Shown here piece after piece: positions 44,156-55,003 of a stretch of DNA of 64,000 nt (the stretch's first letter is position 1; each line of letters opens with the position of its first letter). The DNA comes from Methylomonas koyamae. Its GTDB lineage: Bacteria > Pseudomonadota > Gammaproteobacteria > Methylococcales > Methylomonadaceae. The notes beneath the pieces are model-generated. The model was not told the origin of the DNA, did not search any database, and saw nothing but the letters and a program-made list of their open reading frames with translations. Location of the stretch: contig NZ_AP019777.1 in the NCBI RefSeq assembly GCF_019669905.1, forward strand, positions 2,914,001-2,978,000, written 5' to 3'. Both the position numbers and the translations under genes were made by a program.

Positions 44156-45373
44156 TCAATGCAATTGGTGCAATTGCAAACGGCGCAATTGCGGCGCCAG
44201 TTTTGCCGTGCCGGCTACGACCAGCAAGGTCATCGCACCGCCGAATACCACCGACGGCACCAAACCCAACAAGCGGGCCGCGACGCCGGATTCGAAGGCG
44301 CCGATTTCGTTGGACGAACCGATGAATATACCGTTGATGGCCGACACCCGGCCGCGCATCGCATCCGGCGTCGCCAACTGCAAAATCGTCGTGCGCATCA
44401 CCACCGACACGCCGTCGCACAAGCCGGACAACAGCAGCAAGGCTCCGCCCAGCCAAAAGCCGGGCGCCAGGGCAAAGCCGATCATGCACAAACCGAAACC
44501 GGCCACGGCCGCCAGTAGCCAGCGGCCGGCGTGGGCGTCGATCGGACATCGGGCCAGGAACAAGCCCATCGCCACCGCACCGACTGCCGGCGCCGCGCGC
44601 AGGATACCCAAACCTTCCGGGCCGTAGTGGTAAATTTCATGGATAAAGGCCGGCAGCATCGCCACGGCCCCGCCGAACAGCACCGCAAACATATCCAGCG
44701 ATTGTGCACCGAGTACGATCTGATTGCCGAGCACAAAGCGCAAGCCTTCGCCGATGCTGGTAAAAATCGGCGCGCTCTGCGCCGGCGACGGCTCCGCGAC
44801 CCGCAACGACAACAGCGCCAGCGTGGCTACCAGACACAAGCCGGTCGCCGTTTGGTAAGCCGCCGCCTTGCCGGCCCAGGCCACGATCAAACCGCCGATG
44901 GCCGGCCCCGCCACCAGGCCGAATTGAAACGCGGAACTGCCGATGCCGGCGGCGCGGGCGTAATGTTCGCGCGGCAGCACCAACGCGAACAACGCGCTGT
45001 AGCTGGGGCCGATAAAAGCCCTGGCGATGCCGGTCAAGCCGACCGCGGCATAAATCCAGACCAGCGGCCGGCTGACGATCCAATTCTCCGCCACGGCAAC
45101 CAGCATCAGCCCGTTCAAGGCCACCAGCAGGCAGGCGCCCAGCCCGAACCAGCGCCGGGAATAGTGGTCGACCGCATAGCCGGCGAATAGCGCGCAGCAA
45201 AAATACGGAAGCGCTTCGGCCAGACCGATCAAGCCCAAGGCCAGCGCATCGTGGGTCAATTCGTAGATATGCCAGCCCACGACGATAGCCATCATCTGGT
45301 AGGCCAGCACAATCAATAAGCGGAAACCGAGTAATTTGATAAAAGCGGAATTGAAATAAGCAGGCAGGTGCAT
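44156..45373 (-). CDS. MFS transporter (EntS-like enterobactin-exporter type)
   Basis: A 405-residue inner-membrane transporter with twelve hydrophobic helices. The start MHLPAYFNSAFIKLLGFRLLIVLAYQMMAIVVGWHIYELTHDALALGLIGLAEALP and the cytoplasmic loops DHYSRRW and TPDAMRGRVSAINGIFIGSSNEIGAFESG place it in the EntS-like MFS group (drug or siderophore export). The ATG at 45373 starts at the first helix; the longer frame to 45550 adds a poorly structured segment and is rejected. No siderophore synthesis genes are nearby, so the substrate is unknown. Confidence 0.87.
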   Translation of the reverse strand: MHLPAYFNSAFIKLLGFRLLIVLAYQMMAIVVGWHIYELTHDALALGLIGLAEALPYFCCALFAGYAVDHYSRRWFGLGACLLVALNGLMLVAVAENWIVSRPLVWIYAAVGLTGIARAFIGPSYSALFALVLPREHYARAAGIGSSAFQFGLVAGPAIGGLIVAWAGKAAAYQTATGLCLVATLALLSLRVAEPSPAQSAPIFTSIGEGLRFVLGNQIVLGAQSLDMFAVLFGGAVAMLPAFIHEIYHYGPEGLGILRAAPAVGAVAMGLFLARCPIDAHAGRWLLAAVAGFGLCMIGFALAPGFWLGGALLLLSGLCDGVSVVMRTTILQLATPDAMRGRVSAINGIFIGSSNEIGAFESGVAARLLGLVPSVVFGGAMTLLVVAGTAKLAPQLRRLQLHQLH

Positions 45374-45580
45374 GTGGTTTCGAAGCAAAGGGTCGCAATG
45401 CGGCGGTTGCCGCGTACCGATAAGTTTACCGCGTTTCGAGCTGCCGCAGGCCGGCCGGCAACGCGCCAAAGAGAGGCCCACACGGCTTACGGTACACTGG
45501 TGGGCTGCCGGCAGACAGATTGAGAAATCGCCGGCATTGGCTATTATCAAACCTAATCCGCTAGATCAACGAGGGCATCG

Positions 45581-46441
45581 ATGAGCTTGACCGCAACCGC
45601 TAATAAGAACAACAACCGCAGGCTGGCGCTGCGCATCTACGAGCAAATCAACCTTTTCTACCAAGTACTGCCTTACGGCGAATTCTCGACGGCAAACGGC
45701 CGGCTATCCGGCCCGGAGCTGCCGGCATCGAACAGCATCGAAAACGATACGCTGCAGGCCAATATCAGCGTCAACGGCATGTCGTTCACCAGCAAGGAAC
45801 GCCTGCAAAGCGGGGATTACCTGCAACTCAGAATATTATTGTTATCGAGCATGACCACGGTCAGCACCTGCGGCCAGGTGGTGTATTGCAAACCCAGCAA
45901 TCCGTATGAAGACGGCCGTTACCCGCATAGCGTCGGCGTCCGTTTCGTTAACTTGAGCGAATCCGACGCCGCATTGCTACACCGCCACGTCGAACGCCGC
46001 CGGCGGCAAAACATGGCGATTACCGCGCTGGCCGCCGTTACCATTTTGGCTGCGCTGGCCATGCCCGATCTGGCCTGGTCGCTGCTGCTCGGACTGCTGC
46101 ACCATCTGTGGGCAATCGCGCTGCATCTGGCCCATCTGTTGTTCGAGTATCTGGAGATGGGGCTGGATCACGTGGTCGAACATCTGTTCCACACCGACAC
46201 CCACGAGACCCAGGTCATCGTGTTTTATACCATCGTCAGTACCGGTGCCGTGGCGTTGTACTTGATAGGCCGTAAAGTACCGGCCGCCGCCAAACGCCGC
46301 TACCAGGCTTTGCGGTTGTTCGCCTCCCGCAAAAAATCCAGTTGCCTGTATTTCTGGGACCAGCAAAGCGGCCTGGACAAATTGAAAATCGTCGGCATCG
46401 GCGCCGGCGCTTTGAGCGCTTACCTTTATTTGGCGTTCTAA
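45581..46441 (+). CDS. PilZ-like domain protein with two C-terminal transmembrane segments
   Basis: A 286-residue protein. The N-terminal ~145 residues look like a PilZ domain: the basic RRLALRIYEQI near residues 13-23, ANISVNGMSF near 60 in the DxSxxG position, and GVRFVNLSESDAALLHRHVERRRRQN at the end. Hydrophobic helices follow at about 150-170 and 208-228, then a cytoplasmic tail. The binding residues differ from the consensus, so c-di-GMP binding is plausible but not certain. It is transcribed away from the MFS gene. A membrane-tethered PilZ suggests control of an envelope machine; the partner is unknown. Confidence 0.72.
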   Translation: MSLTATANKNNNRRLALRIYEQINLFYQVLPYGEFSTANGRLSGPELPASNSIENDTLQANISVNGMSFTSKERLQSGDYLQLRILLLSSMTTVSTCGQVVYCKPSNPYEDGRYPHSVGVRFVNLSESDAALLHRHVERRRRQNMAITALAAVTILAALAMPDLAWSLLLGLLHHLWAIALHLAHLLFEYLEMGLDHVVEHLFHTDTHETQVIVFYTIVSTGAVALYLIGRKVPAAAKRRYQALRLFASRKKSSCLYFWDQQSGLDKLKIVGIGAGALSAYLYLAF

Positions 46442-46466
46442 ATTGCTTCGGCAATACCCCTCGCCT

Positions 46467-46550
46467 GCGATCAAACGCCTTCGGTCGCAGGCATGGCCTG
46501 CTCCTCCAGAATTTGAACAAGCCGGTCTGTGCCTTAACTTAACGACATCG
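46467..46550. repeat. Palindromic short interspersed element, partial copy (REP/MITE-like)
   Basis: This copy matches the right two thirds of the element at 38004-38130: the shared block runs from GCGATCAAACGCCTTCGG through the central right arm, then TTTGAACAAGCCGG, and ends in CCTTAACTTAACG. The left arm and left terminal repeat are missing or degraded. Its right end is a better inverse match to the left end of copy 1 than copy 1's own right end. Confidence 0.8.
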
Positions 46551-46770
46551 CAGCGGGCCCAACCCCGGTTTTACCCGATTTTACACTTCCGGCCGGAACG
46601 CTCCGGCCGCACTTCAGTCAGAATATTTGCTTGTATGGCAGGCAACAGCCGATGTGCAGCGGCTGCTGATTTTCAAACAGTCCGATCCGATTAATAGCAA
46701 CGAACGGCTTGAACCAACGACTTTCAACCGGTGGCACGGTAAATGCTAAGTTAATATTCCAATTTCAATC

Positions 46771-46786
46771 GGCAATTTTAATTGCC
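46771..46786. promoter_or_regulatory. Candidate operator palindrome upstream of the TetR-type regulator
   Basis: GGCAATTTTAATTGCC is a perfect inverted repeat with seven-base arms and a two-base centre. It ends 30 bases before the regulator's ATG. TetR-type repressors commonly bind such palindromes over their own promoters, so it could control the whole efflux operon. Confidence 0.5.
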
Positions 46787-46816
46787 CAGTTTGTTAAAGG
46801 ACGAACAACCGCGCGC

Positions 46817-47476
46817 ATGACCGATCTTAAAACCAAATCAGCCCGCACCCGCACCCGGCTATTGACTGCGGCTGGCCGCATCTTTGCCGAGAAAGGCTAC
46901 CAGGAAGCGACGATTGCCGAAATCTGCGAACAGGCGCAAGCCAATATCGCTGCGGTAAATTACCACTTCGGCGACAAGCGCAATCTTTATCTGGAAGCCT
47001 GGCGCCATGCGTTCAACGACGAATTGGCCCGTTATCCGGCCGACGGCGGCGTCTCGCGGCAGGCCTCGGCGGAGCGGCGCCTGGCCGGCAGGATCGAGTC
47101 GATGATCCGCCGCATCGCCGACGCCCAGTCTTATTCGTTCGCCATTGTTCACAAGGAAATGGCACAACCCACCCGACTGCTAGCCGACATCCTGGAAAAG
47201 GAAATCAATCCGCAACGTTTGCAAATGTTCGCTTTATTGCGCGAATGCCTGGGTCAGAACGCCAGCGAACAACAACTGCAATATTGCCATGCCAGTATCA
47301 TGGGCCAATGCTTTCAATTGCTGCGCTTGAAACAAATGCAGCAGGCCCGGCCGCAACGCGCTTATCCCAGCGATTTGAGCGATATCGACGCCTTTGCCGC
47401 CCATGTCATCGATTTCTCGCTGGCCGGAATTAGCGCCATCCGTTCGCAAAATTTACCTAAACGCCTCTCCGTATGA
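46817..47476 (+). CDS. TetR/AcrR-family regulator (CerR/DUF1956-like)
   Basis: A 219-residue transcription regulator. The N-terminal TetR helix-turn-helix is clear: RTRLLTAAGRIFAEKGYQEATIAEICEQAQANIAAVNYHFGDKRNLYLEAW (about residues 13-63). The ligand-binding domain resembles the CerR (YbiH) type. The ATG at 46817 is chosen over a frame extension to 46709. The stop overlaps the start of the membrane-fusion protein gene by four bases (ATGA), so regulator and pump are co-transcribed. It probably represses the operon until an effector binds; the palindrome 30 bases upstream is the candidate operator. Confidence 0.9.
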   Translation: MTDLKTKSARTRTRLLTAAGRIFAEKGYQEATIAEICEQAQANIAAVNYHFGDKRNLYLEAWRHAFNDELARYPADGGVSRQASAERRLAGRIESMIRRIADAQSYSFAIVHKEMAQPTRLLADILEKEINPQRLQMFALLRECLGQNASEQQLQYCHASIMGQCFQLLRLKQMQQARPQRAYPSDLSDIDAFAAHVIDFSLAGISAIRSQNLPKRLSV

Positions 47477-48738
47477 CGAATCAACCGACAACTTCGCCGG
47501 TGTCCGGCAAAAGCCGAACCTGGTTTTGGCTGGTAACCCCATTGCTTCTCAGCCTGGCCGGTACCGGCATTTATTTCCATAACGGCGAAGCCGCGCCGGA
47601 GCAAAAAGCCGAGAAAGGCAGCAAAGGCCGGCGTTTTTTTCAGGAAGACGACGCTCCGGCGGTGGTCGCGGTCGAAACGGCACGTAGCGGCGACTTTCCG
47701 GTGTATCTGAACGCACTCGGTACCGTAACCGCGCTGAAAACCGTCACCGTCAAACCGCGGGTGGACGGCGAACTGGTAAAAGTCCACTTCAGCGAAGGCC
47801 AGTTGGTCAAAGCCGGCGACCTGCTGGCCGAGATCGACCCACGGCCGTTCCAGGTGCAGTTACAACAGGTCCAAGGCCAATTACAACGCGACCAAGCCCT
47901 ATTGAAAAACGCCGAACTCGACCAGAGCCGTTACCAAACCCTGCTGGAACAGGATTCCATCGCGGCTCAACAGACTGTGACGCAGGAGTCGGTAGTCAAA
48001 CAATACCGCGGCAGCGTCGAGATGGACCAAGCGCTGGTCGACAACGCCAAATTGCAACTGAATTACGCCAAATTGACCGCACCGATTTCCGGCCGGGTCG
48101 GTTTGCGCCAGGTTGACCAAGGCAATATCGTCCGCGCCGGCGACGCCAACGGCTTGGTGGTCATCACCCAATTGCAGCCGATCAGCGTCGTCTTCACATT
48201 GCCGGAAGACCGACTGCCGGAAGTGGCCAAACGTTATCGACAAGGCCAGGACATCGGTATCGAAGCCTACGACCGTAGCGGCAAGACCAAACTGGCCGCC
48301 GGCAAACTGATCGCGCTGGACAACCAGATCGATCCGGCCACCGGCACCATCAAACTGAAAGCCGAGTTCGATAACCGCGAACAAACCCTGTTCGCCAACC
48401 AGTTCGTCAACGTCAGAATGCACCTGGAAACCTTACGCGGTGTCACGCAAATCCCGGCGGCGGCGTTGCAGCACGATGGCCAAGGCCCTTTCGTCTATGT
48501 GGTAGACGGCGAAAACGTAGCCCATCTGCGCCGCATCGAACCCGGCCCGGGCAACGACGAAAAAATCGCCGTGCCAAACGCGCTGGCCGCCGGCGAAGCC
48601 TTGATCGTCAACGGCAGCGACCGGGTCAAGGACGGCGCTAAAGTCGACGTTGCCGAGCGGGACGGCCAGACGGTCGCCGCCCAACCGAATGCCAATCCAC
48701 CCGATAGCGAAGCGGGCAAACGCCGGCGGCGCGGTTAA
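47473..48738 (+). CDS. mdtA: RND efflux periplasmic adaptor, MdtA-like
   Basis: A 421-residue membrane-fusion protein joining the RND pump to the outer-membrane channel. An N-terminal anchor (WFWLVTPLLLSLAGTGIYF, about 17-36) precedes a barrel-sandwich/lipoyl domain (YLNALGTVTALKTVTVKPRVDGELVKVHFSEGQLVKAGDLLAEIDPRPF), an alpha-helical hairpin (QLQQVQGQLQRDQALLKNAEL...), and the beta-barrel domain (PISGRVGLRQVDQGNIVRAGDANGLVVITQLQPISVVFTLPEDRLPE). These segments match MdtA. The C-terminal Arg-rich tail is short. It overlaps the regulator by four bases and lies three bases before mdtB. Confidence 0.93.
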   Translation: MTNQPTTSPVSGKSRTWFWLVTPLLLSLAGTGIYFHNGEAAPEQKAEKGSKGRRFFQEDDAPAVVAVETARSGDFPVYLNALGTVTALKTVTVKPRVDGELVKVHFSEGQLVKAGDLLAEIDPRPFQVQLQQVQGQLQRDQALLKNAELDQSRYQTLLEQDSIAAQQTVTQESVVKQYRGSVEMDQALVDNAKLQLNYAKLTAPISGRVGLRQVDQGNIVRAGDANGLVVITQLQPISVVFTLPEDRLPEVAKRYRQGQDIGIEAYDRSGKTKLAAGKLIALDNQIDPATGTIKLKAEFDNREQTLFANQFVNVRMHLETLRGVTQIPAAALQHDGQGPFVYVVDGENVAHLRRIEPGPGNDEKIAVPNALAAGEALIVNGSDRVKDGAKVDVAERDGQTVAAQPNANPPDSEAGKRRRRG

Positions 48739-48741
48739 GCC

Positions 48742-51700
48742 ATGAGTTTCACCGATCCCGGCAAGGCCGGCTTTAATCCGTCCAAATTATTCATCCTGCG
48801 GCCGGTCGCAACCTCGTTGTTGATGGTGGCCTTGTTGCTGGTCGGCGTACTGGCCTACCGGCTGCTACCGGTGTCTGCGCTGCCGCAGGTCGATTATCCG
48901 ACGATACAGGTCACCACGCTGTACCCCGGCGCCAGTCCTGAAGTAATGACCGCCATCGTCACCGCACCGTTGGAGCGCCAGTTCGGGCAAATGCCGGGGC
49001 TGACCCAAATGACCTCGACCAGCTCCGGCGGCGCATCGGTGATTACGCTGCAATTCAACCTGAATCTGGATCTGGACGTCGCCGAACAAACCGTGCAGGC
49101 CGCGATCAACGCCGCGACCAATTTCCTGCCCAGCGACCTGCCGCAAGCGCCGATCTACAGCAAGGTCAATCCGGCCGATACGCCGATCATGACGCTGGCG
49201 GTCAGTTCCAAAGCGCTGCCCTTGTTCAAAGTCGAAGATCTGGTCGATACCCGCATCGCCCAGAAAATCGCCCAATTGCCCGGCGTCGGCATGGTCAGCA
49301 TCAGCGGCGGCCAACGTCCGGCAGTGCGGATTCAAGCCAACCACAAAGCCCTGGCCGCTTACGGCATCAGCCTGGAAGACGTGCGCGCCGCAATCGCCGC
49401 CGCCAACGTCGCCCAACCCAAAGGCTCGATCAACGGCCCGGCCCGCGCCGCGACGATAGACAGCAACGACCAATTGCGTTCGGCGGCCGAATACCGCGAG
49501 TTGGTCGTCACTTATAAAAACGGCGCGCCGGTCAAACTGGCCGACATCGCCAATGTCATAGACGGCGCCGAAAACGTGCGACTGGCGGCCTGGGCCAACG
49601 ACAATGCCGCCGTGGTCGTCAACATCCAGCGCCAGCCCGGCGCCAACGTAATCGAAGTCGTCGACCGTATCAAAGAACTGCTACCGAAATTACAGGCCGG
49701 GCTGCCAAGCGGCGTCGAAGTCTCGGCGTTGACCGACCGCACCGTGACCATCCGCGCCTCGGTACGCGACGTGCAATTCGAATTGTTGCTGGCCGTGGCG
49801 CTGGTGGTGATGGTGATCTTCCTGTTTTTGCGTAACGTCCCCGCCACGATCATTCCCGGCGTCGCGGTGCCGTTGTCTTTGGTCGGTACCTTTGCCGCGA
49901 TGTATCTGGCCGACTTCAGCATCAACAACCTGACGTTGATGGCTTTGACGATTGCGACCGGCTTTGTGGTCGACGACGCCATCGTCGTCATCGAAAACAT
50001 CTCGCGCTACATCGAACGCGGCGAACCGCCGTTGAAAGCCGCGCTAAAAGGCTCGGAACAGATCGGTTTCACCATTATTTCGCTGACCTTCTCGCTGGTT
50101 GCCGTGCTGATTCCGCTGCTGTTCATGTCGGACGTGGTCGGCCGGCTATTCCGCGAATTTGCGATCACGTTGGCGGTGGCGATTTTGATTTCGGCGCTCG
50201 TCTCGCTGACCTTGACGCCGATGATGTGCGCCAAATTATTGCGCAGCGGCCACAGCGAGACCGAGGCCGGCGCCGGTTGGTTCGACCGCTTGATTGATGG
50301 CTACGGCCGCACGCTGGAATGGGTCATGCGCCGGCAAACCGCCACCTTGTTGGTGTTCTTCGCCACCGTCGCGCTGACCGTGGCGATGTATGTCTGGATT
50401 CCGAAGGGATTTTTCCCAAGCCAGGATACCGGCCTGATTCAGGGCTTTTCCGAAGCGCCGCAAACGGTATCGTTTCAGGCCCTGGCCGAACGGCAACAAC
50501 AATTGGCCGCATCGATCCTGGCCGATCCGGCAGTGGCGAGCCTGTCGTCGTTCATCGGCGTCGACGGCATTAATCCGACGCCGAACAGCGGCCGGTTTTT
50601 GATTAACCTGAAACCGCACGGCCAACGGCCGCCGGCGGACAAAGTCATCGCCGCGCTGCGCGAACGCCTGGCCGGCCAGCCCGGCATTGCCTTGTATCTG
50701 CAACCGGTGCAGGATTTGACGCTGGAAAACCGGGTCAGCCGCACCCAATACCAATTCACGTTGGAAGGTGCCGATCTGGACGAACTGAACCGCTGGACCG
50801 GTAAATTGGTCGACCGGCTCCGGCAGCGGCCGGAGTTCGCCGAGGTGACCAGCGACGTACTGGACCAGGGCCGACAGGTGTTCGTCAATATCGACCGGGC
50901 CACAGCCAGCCGGCTCGGCGTCAGTACCGCCGCCATCGATAACGCCCTGTACAGCGCTTACGGCCAACGCCTGGTCTCGACCATTTTTACCCAAGCCAAC
51001 CAATACCGGGTGGTGCTGGAAGTCGATCCGGCTGAGCAAACCGGGCCGCAAGACTTGCAGGGATTGCGGATACCGTCGACCAACGGTAGCCAGGTGCCGC
51101 TGTCGGCCATCGCCGAACTGTCCGAGCGGCCGACCACGTTGGCGATCAATCATCTCGACCAGTATCCGGTCACAACCGTATCGTTCAATCTGGCACCCGG
51201 TTATGCTTTGGGCGACGCGGTCGCGGCGGTCGAAGCCGCTAAACAAGATGTCGAATTGCCGCTGGCTATCCGCAGTGCCTACCAGGGCGCCGCGCAGGCC
51301 TTCAACGCCTCGCTCGGACATACGCTGTGGCTGATTCTGGCAGCCATCGTCACGGTCTATATTGTGCTCGGCGTGTTGTACGAAAGTTACATCCACCCGC
51401 TGACGATCTTGTCCACCCTGCCCTCGGCCGGCGTCGGCGCGTTGCTGGCATTACAGCTATCCGGCGGCGATTTGGGCATCATCGGCATCATCGGCATCAT
51501 TTTGCTGATCGGCATCGTCAAGAAGAACGCGATCATGATGATAGACTTTGCATTGGAGGCCGAGCGCCAACAGGGCCTGCCGCCGGAACAGGCGATTTTT
51601 CAGGCCTGCCTGCTGCGGTTTCGGCCAATTCTGATGACGACGCTGGCCGCTTTGCTCGGCGCCCTGCCGTTGATGCTGGGCAACGGCGTCGGTTCGGAAT

Positions 51701-51873
51701 TGCGCCATCCGCTGGGCATCACGATGGTCGGCGGCTTGTTGTTGAGCCAATTGTTGACGCTATACACCACGCCGGTGATTTATTTAGCAATGGATAATCT
51801 GGCGCGCCGGGTCAAAACCGCATGCGGCGTTGTCGGCGACGGCACAACCGAAACCGGCGGCGAATCGCGATGA
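48742..51873 (+). CDS. mdtB: RND multidrug efflux pump subunit, MdtB-like
   Basis: A 1043-residue inner-membrane proton-driven transporter of the AcrB superfamily. It has the N-terminal helix and [45 protein letters not shown], then a periplasmic porter domain, the TM4 aspartate pair in [13 protein letters not shown], a second porter half and [21 protein letters not shown] near the end. In E. coli MdtB works with MdtC as a heterotrimer (2:1). It begins three bases after mdtA and overlaps mdtC by four bases. Substrates are unknown here; E. coli MdtABC exports bile salts and novobiocin. Confidence 0.95.
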   Translation: MSFTDPGKAGFNPSKLFILRPVATSLLMVALLLVGVLAYRLLPVSALPQVDYPTIQVTTLYPGASPEVMTAIVTAPLERQFGQMPGLTQMTSTSSGGASVITLQFNLNLDLDVAEQTVQAAINAATNFLPSDLPQAPIYSKVNPADTPIMTLAVSSKALPLFKVEDLVDTRIAQKIAQLPGVGMVSISGGQRPAVRIQANHKALAAYGISLEDVRAAIAAANVAQPKGSINGPARAATIDSNDQLRSAAEYRELVVTYKNGAPVKLADIANVIDGAENVRLAAWANDNAAVVVNIQRQPGANVIEVVDRIKELLPKLQAGLPSGVEVSALTDRTVTIRASVRDVQFELLLAVALVVMVIFLFLRNVPATIIPGVAVPLSLVGTFAAMYLADFSINNLTLMALTIATGFVVDDAIVVIENISRYIERGEPPLKAALKGSEQIGFTIISLTFSLVAVLIPLLFMSDVVGRLFREFAITLAVAILISALVSLTLTPMMCAKLLRSGHSETEAGAGWFDRLIDGYGRTLEWVMRRQTATLLVFFATVALTVAMYVWIPKGFFPSQDTGLIQGFSEAPQTVSFQALAERQQQLAASILADPAVASLSSFIGVDGINPTPNSGRFLINLKPHGQRPPADKVIAALRERLAGQPGIALYLQPVQDLTLENRVSRTQYQFTLEGADLDELNRWTGKLVDRLRQRPEFAEVTSDVLDQGRQVFVNIDRATASRLGVSTAAIDNALYSAYGQRLVSTIFTQANQYRVVLEVDPAEQTGPQDLQGLRIPSTNGSQVPLSAIAELSERPTTLAINHLDQYPVTTVSFNLAPGYALGDAVAAVEAAKQDVELPLAIRSAYQGAAQAFNASLGHTLWLILAAIVTVYIVLGVLYESYIHPLTILSTLPSAGVGALLALQLSGGDLGIIGIIGIILLIGIVKKNAIMMIDFALEAERQQGLPPEQAIFQACLLRFRPILMTTLAALLGALPLMLGNGVGSELRHPLGITMVGGLLLSQLLTLYTTPVIYLAMDNLARRVKTACGVVGDGTTETGGESR

Positions 51874-54800
51874 ATTTATCGACCCTGTTCATCCGCCGTC
51901 CGGTCGCGACCACGCTGCTGACCGTGGCAATCTCGCTGTGCGGCATGTTGGCGTTCCTGAATTTACCGGTATCGTCGCTACCGCAAGTGGACTTTCCGAC
52001 CGTGTCGGTGCAGGCGCAATTGCCCGGCGCCAATGCCGAAACCATGGCCGCGACCGTCGCCACGCCGTTGGAGCGGGCATTGGGCCGGATCGCCGGCGTC
52101 ACCGAAATGACTTCCAACAGCTCGCAAGGCTCGACCCAGATTACCTTGCAGTTCGACTTGAGTCGCGACATCGACGGCGCCTGCCGCGACGTGCAAGCCG
52201 CGATCAACGCCGCCGCCGGCATGCTGCCCAGCAACATGCCGAACCGGCCCAGTTATCGGCGCGACAATCCATCGGATTCGCCGATCCTGATTCTGGCATT
52301 GACTTCGGACAGCTTCAGCCGCGGCCAGATGTACGACGCCGCGTCGACGATATTGCTGCAAAAAATTTCGCAAATTCCCGGCATCGGCCAGGTGCAAATC
52401 GGCGGCGCGGCCTTGCCGGCGGTGCGGGTCGAATTGAACCCGAATGCGCTGAGCCATTACGGCATCGGTTTGGAAGACGTGCGCAATACCATCACCCAGA
52501 CCAACGTCACCCGGCCGAAAGGCGTGTTGGAAAGCGCCGATACCCGCTGGCAAATCCAGGCCAACGACCAGGCCCGCAAGGCCGACGAGTATCTGCCGTT
52601 GATTGTGGCCTACCGTAATGGTGCGCCGGTACGGATCGCCGACCTGGGCGAAGCGGTCGATTCGGTCGAGGACCTGCGCAATACCGGCTTGCATAACGGC
52701 AAACCGTCGGTTTTGCTGATCATCCGCAAACAACCGCTGGCCAACGTGATCCAGACCGTAGACCAGGTCCTGGCCGTGATGCCGCAACTGCGGGCGGCAT
52801 TGCCGAGCAACATCGAATTGTCGGTGGTGGTCGACCGCTCGCTGTCGATTCGGGCGTCTATCGCAGAAGTCGAACACAGCCTGTTCGTCGCGGTGGTGTT
52901 GGTAATCCTGGTGGTACTGGTGTTTTTGCGCAATCCGCGCTCGGCGCTGGTGCCGGTCGTCGCGGTGCCGGCTTCTCTGCTCGGTTCCTGTGCCGTAATG
53001 TATCTATGCGGATTCAGCCTCAACAACCTGACGCTGATGGCCTTAACCATTGCTACCGGCTTCGTCGTCGACGACGCCATTGTCGTGGTCGAGAACACTA
53101 ACCGCCATATCGAGGCTGGCGTGGCGCCGTTCCGCGCCGCTTTGTTGGCAGCCAAGGAAGTCGGTTTTACCGTATTGTCGATGAGCCTGTCGCTTGTCGC
53201 GGTATTCCTGCCGATTCTGCTGATGGGCGGCGTGCCGGGCCGGCTGTTTCGCGAATTCGGCGTGACCTTGTCGGCCGCGGTGCTAGTGTCCTTACTGGTG
53301 TCGTTGACGACGACGCCGATGTTGTGCGCGCGCTGGCTGGGCAAGGACGAAAAACGGCACGGCCGGACCTACCATGCGATTGGCTCGGCCTTGGACTGGC
53401 TGCAACGGCTTTACCTGAGCAGCTTGACTTGGGCCCTGCGCCACGGCCGGATCATGCTGTTGTTGCTGCTGGCGACCATAGGCTTGAACGTTTATCTGTA
53501 TGGCGCGATCGACAAGGGCTTTTTTCCGACCCAGGACGGCGGCCGCCTGCTGGGCGAGATTCAGACCGACCAGAACACCTCGTTCCAGACCCTGCAAAAG
53601 CAGTTCGGACAAATCGTGGACATTCTGCTAAAAGACCCGGCCGTCGCCAACGTGGCCGGTTTCGCCGGCAGCTCGCAAAGCGCGAACAGCGCTCGGATCT
53701 TCATTACCTTGAAACCGCACGAACAGCGCGACGGCATCGAGATTGTGATGGACAGGCTGCGCAAGGCGGCTGGCCGGATACCAGGCGCCAATCTGCACAT
53801 GTTCCCGGCCCAGGAACTGCGTATCGGCGGCCGGATGTCGTTCGGCCTGATCGATTACACCTTACAGTCCGACGATCTCGAACTGCTCCGGCAATGGACG
53901 CCCAAAGTCCAGGCCGCGTTCGCCAAATTGCCGGAATTGAGCGATGTCAACTCCAGCCAGCAAGACAAAGGCGAACAGATCGGTCTTACCGTAAACCGCG
54001 ATCTGGCAGCCCGCTACGGCGTCAGCCAGGGTTTGATCGATACCAGCCTGAACAATGCCTTCGGCCAGCGCCAGGTATCGGTGATCTACAATCCGCTAAA
54101 CCAATACCGGGTCATCATGGAAGTGGCACCGCAATATTGGCAGTCTACCGATACTTTGAAGCAGCTTTACATCAGCGCTCCCGGCCAACCCGGAGCCGCC
54201 GAATCGAGCCAGCCCAAGCAAGTGCCGCTGTCGGCGCTGGCCAGTTTTGCCCCGACCAATACACCGTTAACGGTGCGCCACCAAGGCCAATTCGCGGTCA
54301 ACGAGTTGTCGTTCAACCTGAAACCCGGCGTATCGATGTCGACCGCCAGCGCCGCGATCGATCAAGCCTTGCGCGACATCGGCCTGCCGGCAACGATAAC
54401 CGGCGGCTTTCAGGGCTCGGGCAAGGCGTTTCAGGAAGCGCTGCGCAACCAACCTTGGCTGATTTTGGCGGCCTTGATCAGTATTTACATCGTGCTCGGC
54501 GTGCTTTACGAAAGCCTGGTGCATCCGCTGACGATCCTGTCCACCTTGCCCTCGGCCGGCGTCGGCGCGTTGCTGGCGCTGATGGCCTGCGGCAAGGAAT
54601 TCAGCATCATCGCGCTGATCGGCGTGATTCTGTTGATCGGCATCGTCAAGAAAAATGCGATCATGATGATCGACTTTGCCTTGCACGCCGAACGCGAGCA
54701 CGGCCTGGATTCGCGCGCTGCGATTTTCGAGGCCTGCTTGCTCAGGTTCCGGCCGATTCTGATGACGACGTTGGCCGCCTTGTTCGGCGCGCTGCCGTTG

Positions 54801-54992
54801 GCCTTCGGCAGCGGTTATGGCGCCGAATTGCGCCAGCCGCTTGGCATCGCGATCATCGGCGGGCTGATATTCAGCCAATTGCTGACGCTTTACACGACAC
54901 CGGTGGTTTATCTGTATCTGGACCGATTCCGACTGTGGCTGCACAGCCGTTTTAACAACCTTAACGCCCGCCCGGCGACCCACTCCGTTTAA
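51870..54992 (+). CDS. mdtC: RND multidrug efflux pump subunit, MdtC-like
   Basis: A 1040-residue RND transporter, paralogous to the preceding gene. It starts [60 protein letters not shown], has [17 protein letters not shown] in TM4 and [25 protein letters not shown] in the C-terminal half. The real start is the ATG at 51870, overlapping the mdtB stop as ATGA; the frame extension to 51822 has no support. Together with MdtB it should form the heterotrimeric pump. The operon order TetR-MdtA-MdtB-MdtC is followed by an outer-membrane factor instead of the MdtD/BaeSR genes of E. coli. Confidence 0.95.
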   Translation: MNLSTLFIRRPVATTLLTVAISLCGMLAFLNLPVSSLPQVDFPTVSVQAQLPGANAETMAATVATPLERALGRIAGVTEMTSNSSQGSTQITLQFDLSRDIDGACRDVQAAINAAAGMLPSNMPNRPSYRRDNPSDSPILILALTSDSFSRGQMYDAASTILLQKISQIPGIGQVQIGGAALPAVRVELNPNALSHYGIGLEDVRNTITQTNVTRPKGVLESADTRWQIQANDQARKADEYLPLIVAYRNGAPVRIADLGEAVDSVEDLRNTGLHNGKPSVLLIIRKQPLANVIQTVDQVLAVMPQLRAALPSNIELSVVVDRSLSIRASIAEVEHSLFVAVVLVILVVLVFLRNPRSALVPVVAVPASLLGSCAVMYLCGFSLNNLTLMALTIATGFVVDDAIVVVENTNRHIEAGVAPFRAALLAAKEVGFTVLSMSLSLVAVFLPILLMGGVPGRLFREFGVTLSAAVLVSLLVSLTTTPMLCARWLGKDEKRHGRTYHAIGSALDWLQRLYLSSLTWALRHGRIMLLLLLATIGLNVYLYGAIDKGFFPTQDGGRLLGEIQTDQNTSFQTLQKQFGQIVDILLKDPAVANVAGFAGSSQSANSARIFITLKPHEQRDGIEIVMDRLRKAAGRIPGANLHMFPAQELRIGGRMSFGLIDYTLQSDDLELLRQWTPKVQAAFAKLPELSDVNSSQQDKGEQIGLTVNRDLAARYGVSQGLIDTSLNNAFGQRQVSVIYNPLNQYRVIMEVAPQYWQSTDTLKQLYISAPGQPGAAESSQPKQVPLSALASFAPTNTPLTVRHQGQFAVNELSFNLKPGVSMSTASAAIDQALRDIGLPATITGGFQGSGKAFQEALRNQPWLILAALISIYIVLGVLYESLVHPLTILSTLPSAGVGALLALMACGKEFSIIALIGVILLIGIVKKNAIMMIDFALHAEREHGLDSRAAIFEACLLRFRPILMTTLAALFGALPLAFGSGYGAELRQPLGIAIIGGLIFSQLLTLYTTPVVYLYLDRFRLWLHSRFNNLNARPATHSV

Positions 54993-55003
54993 CACTGATC
55001 TTC

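Larger units (their letters stand above)
46442..46816. other. 375-base intergenic region with a repeat copy and candidate operator
   Basis: No gene is seen between the PilZ-like protein and the TetR-type regulator. The left third holds a partial copy of the palindromic repeat; the right third holds the palindrome GGCAATTTTAATTGCC just upstream of the regulator and an AT-rich stretch likely to include its promoter. An in-frame start of the regulator at 46709 is unlikely to be used. Confidence 0.7.

Noticed and set aside
46771..46786. Palindrome as a terminator
   Set aside because: No T run follows and it lies just upstream of the regulator's start, so an operator is more plausible.
50236..51396. 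386-residue minus-strand frame opposite mdtB
   Set aside because: Shadow of the RND gene; composition typical of a reverse frame.
53324..54955. 543-residue frame inside mdtC
   Set aside because: It is the same strand in another frame of a well-conserved RND gene; Arg/Pro/Asp-rich with no membrane helices or motifs.
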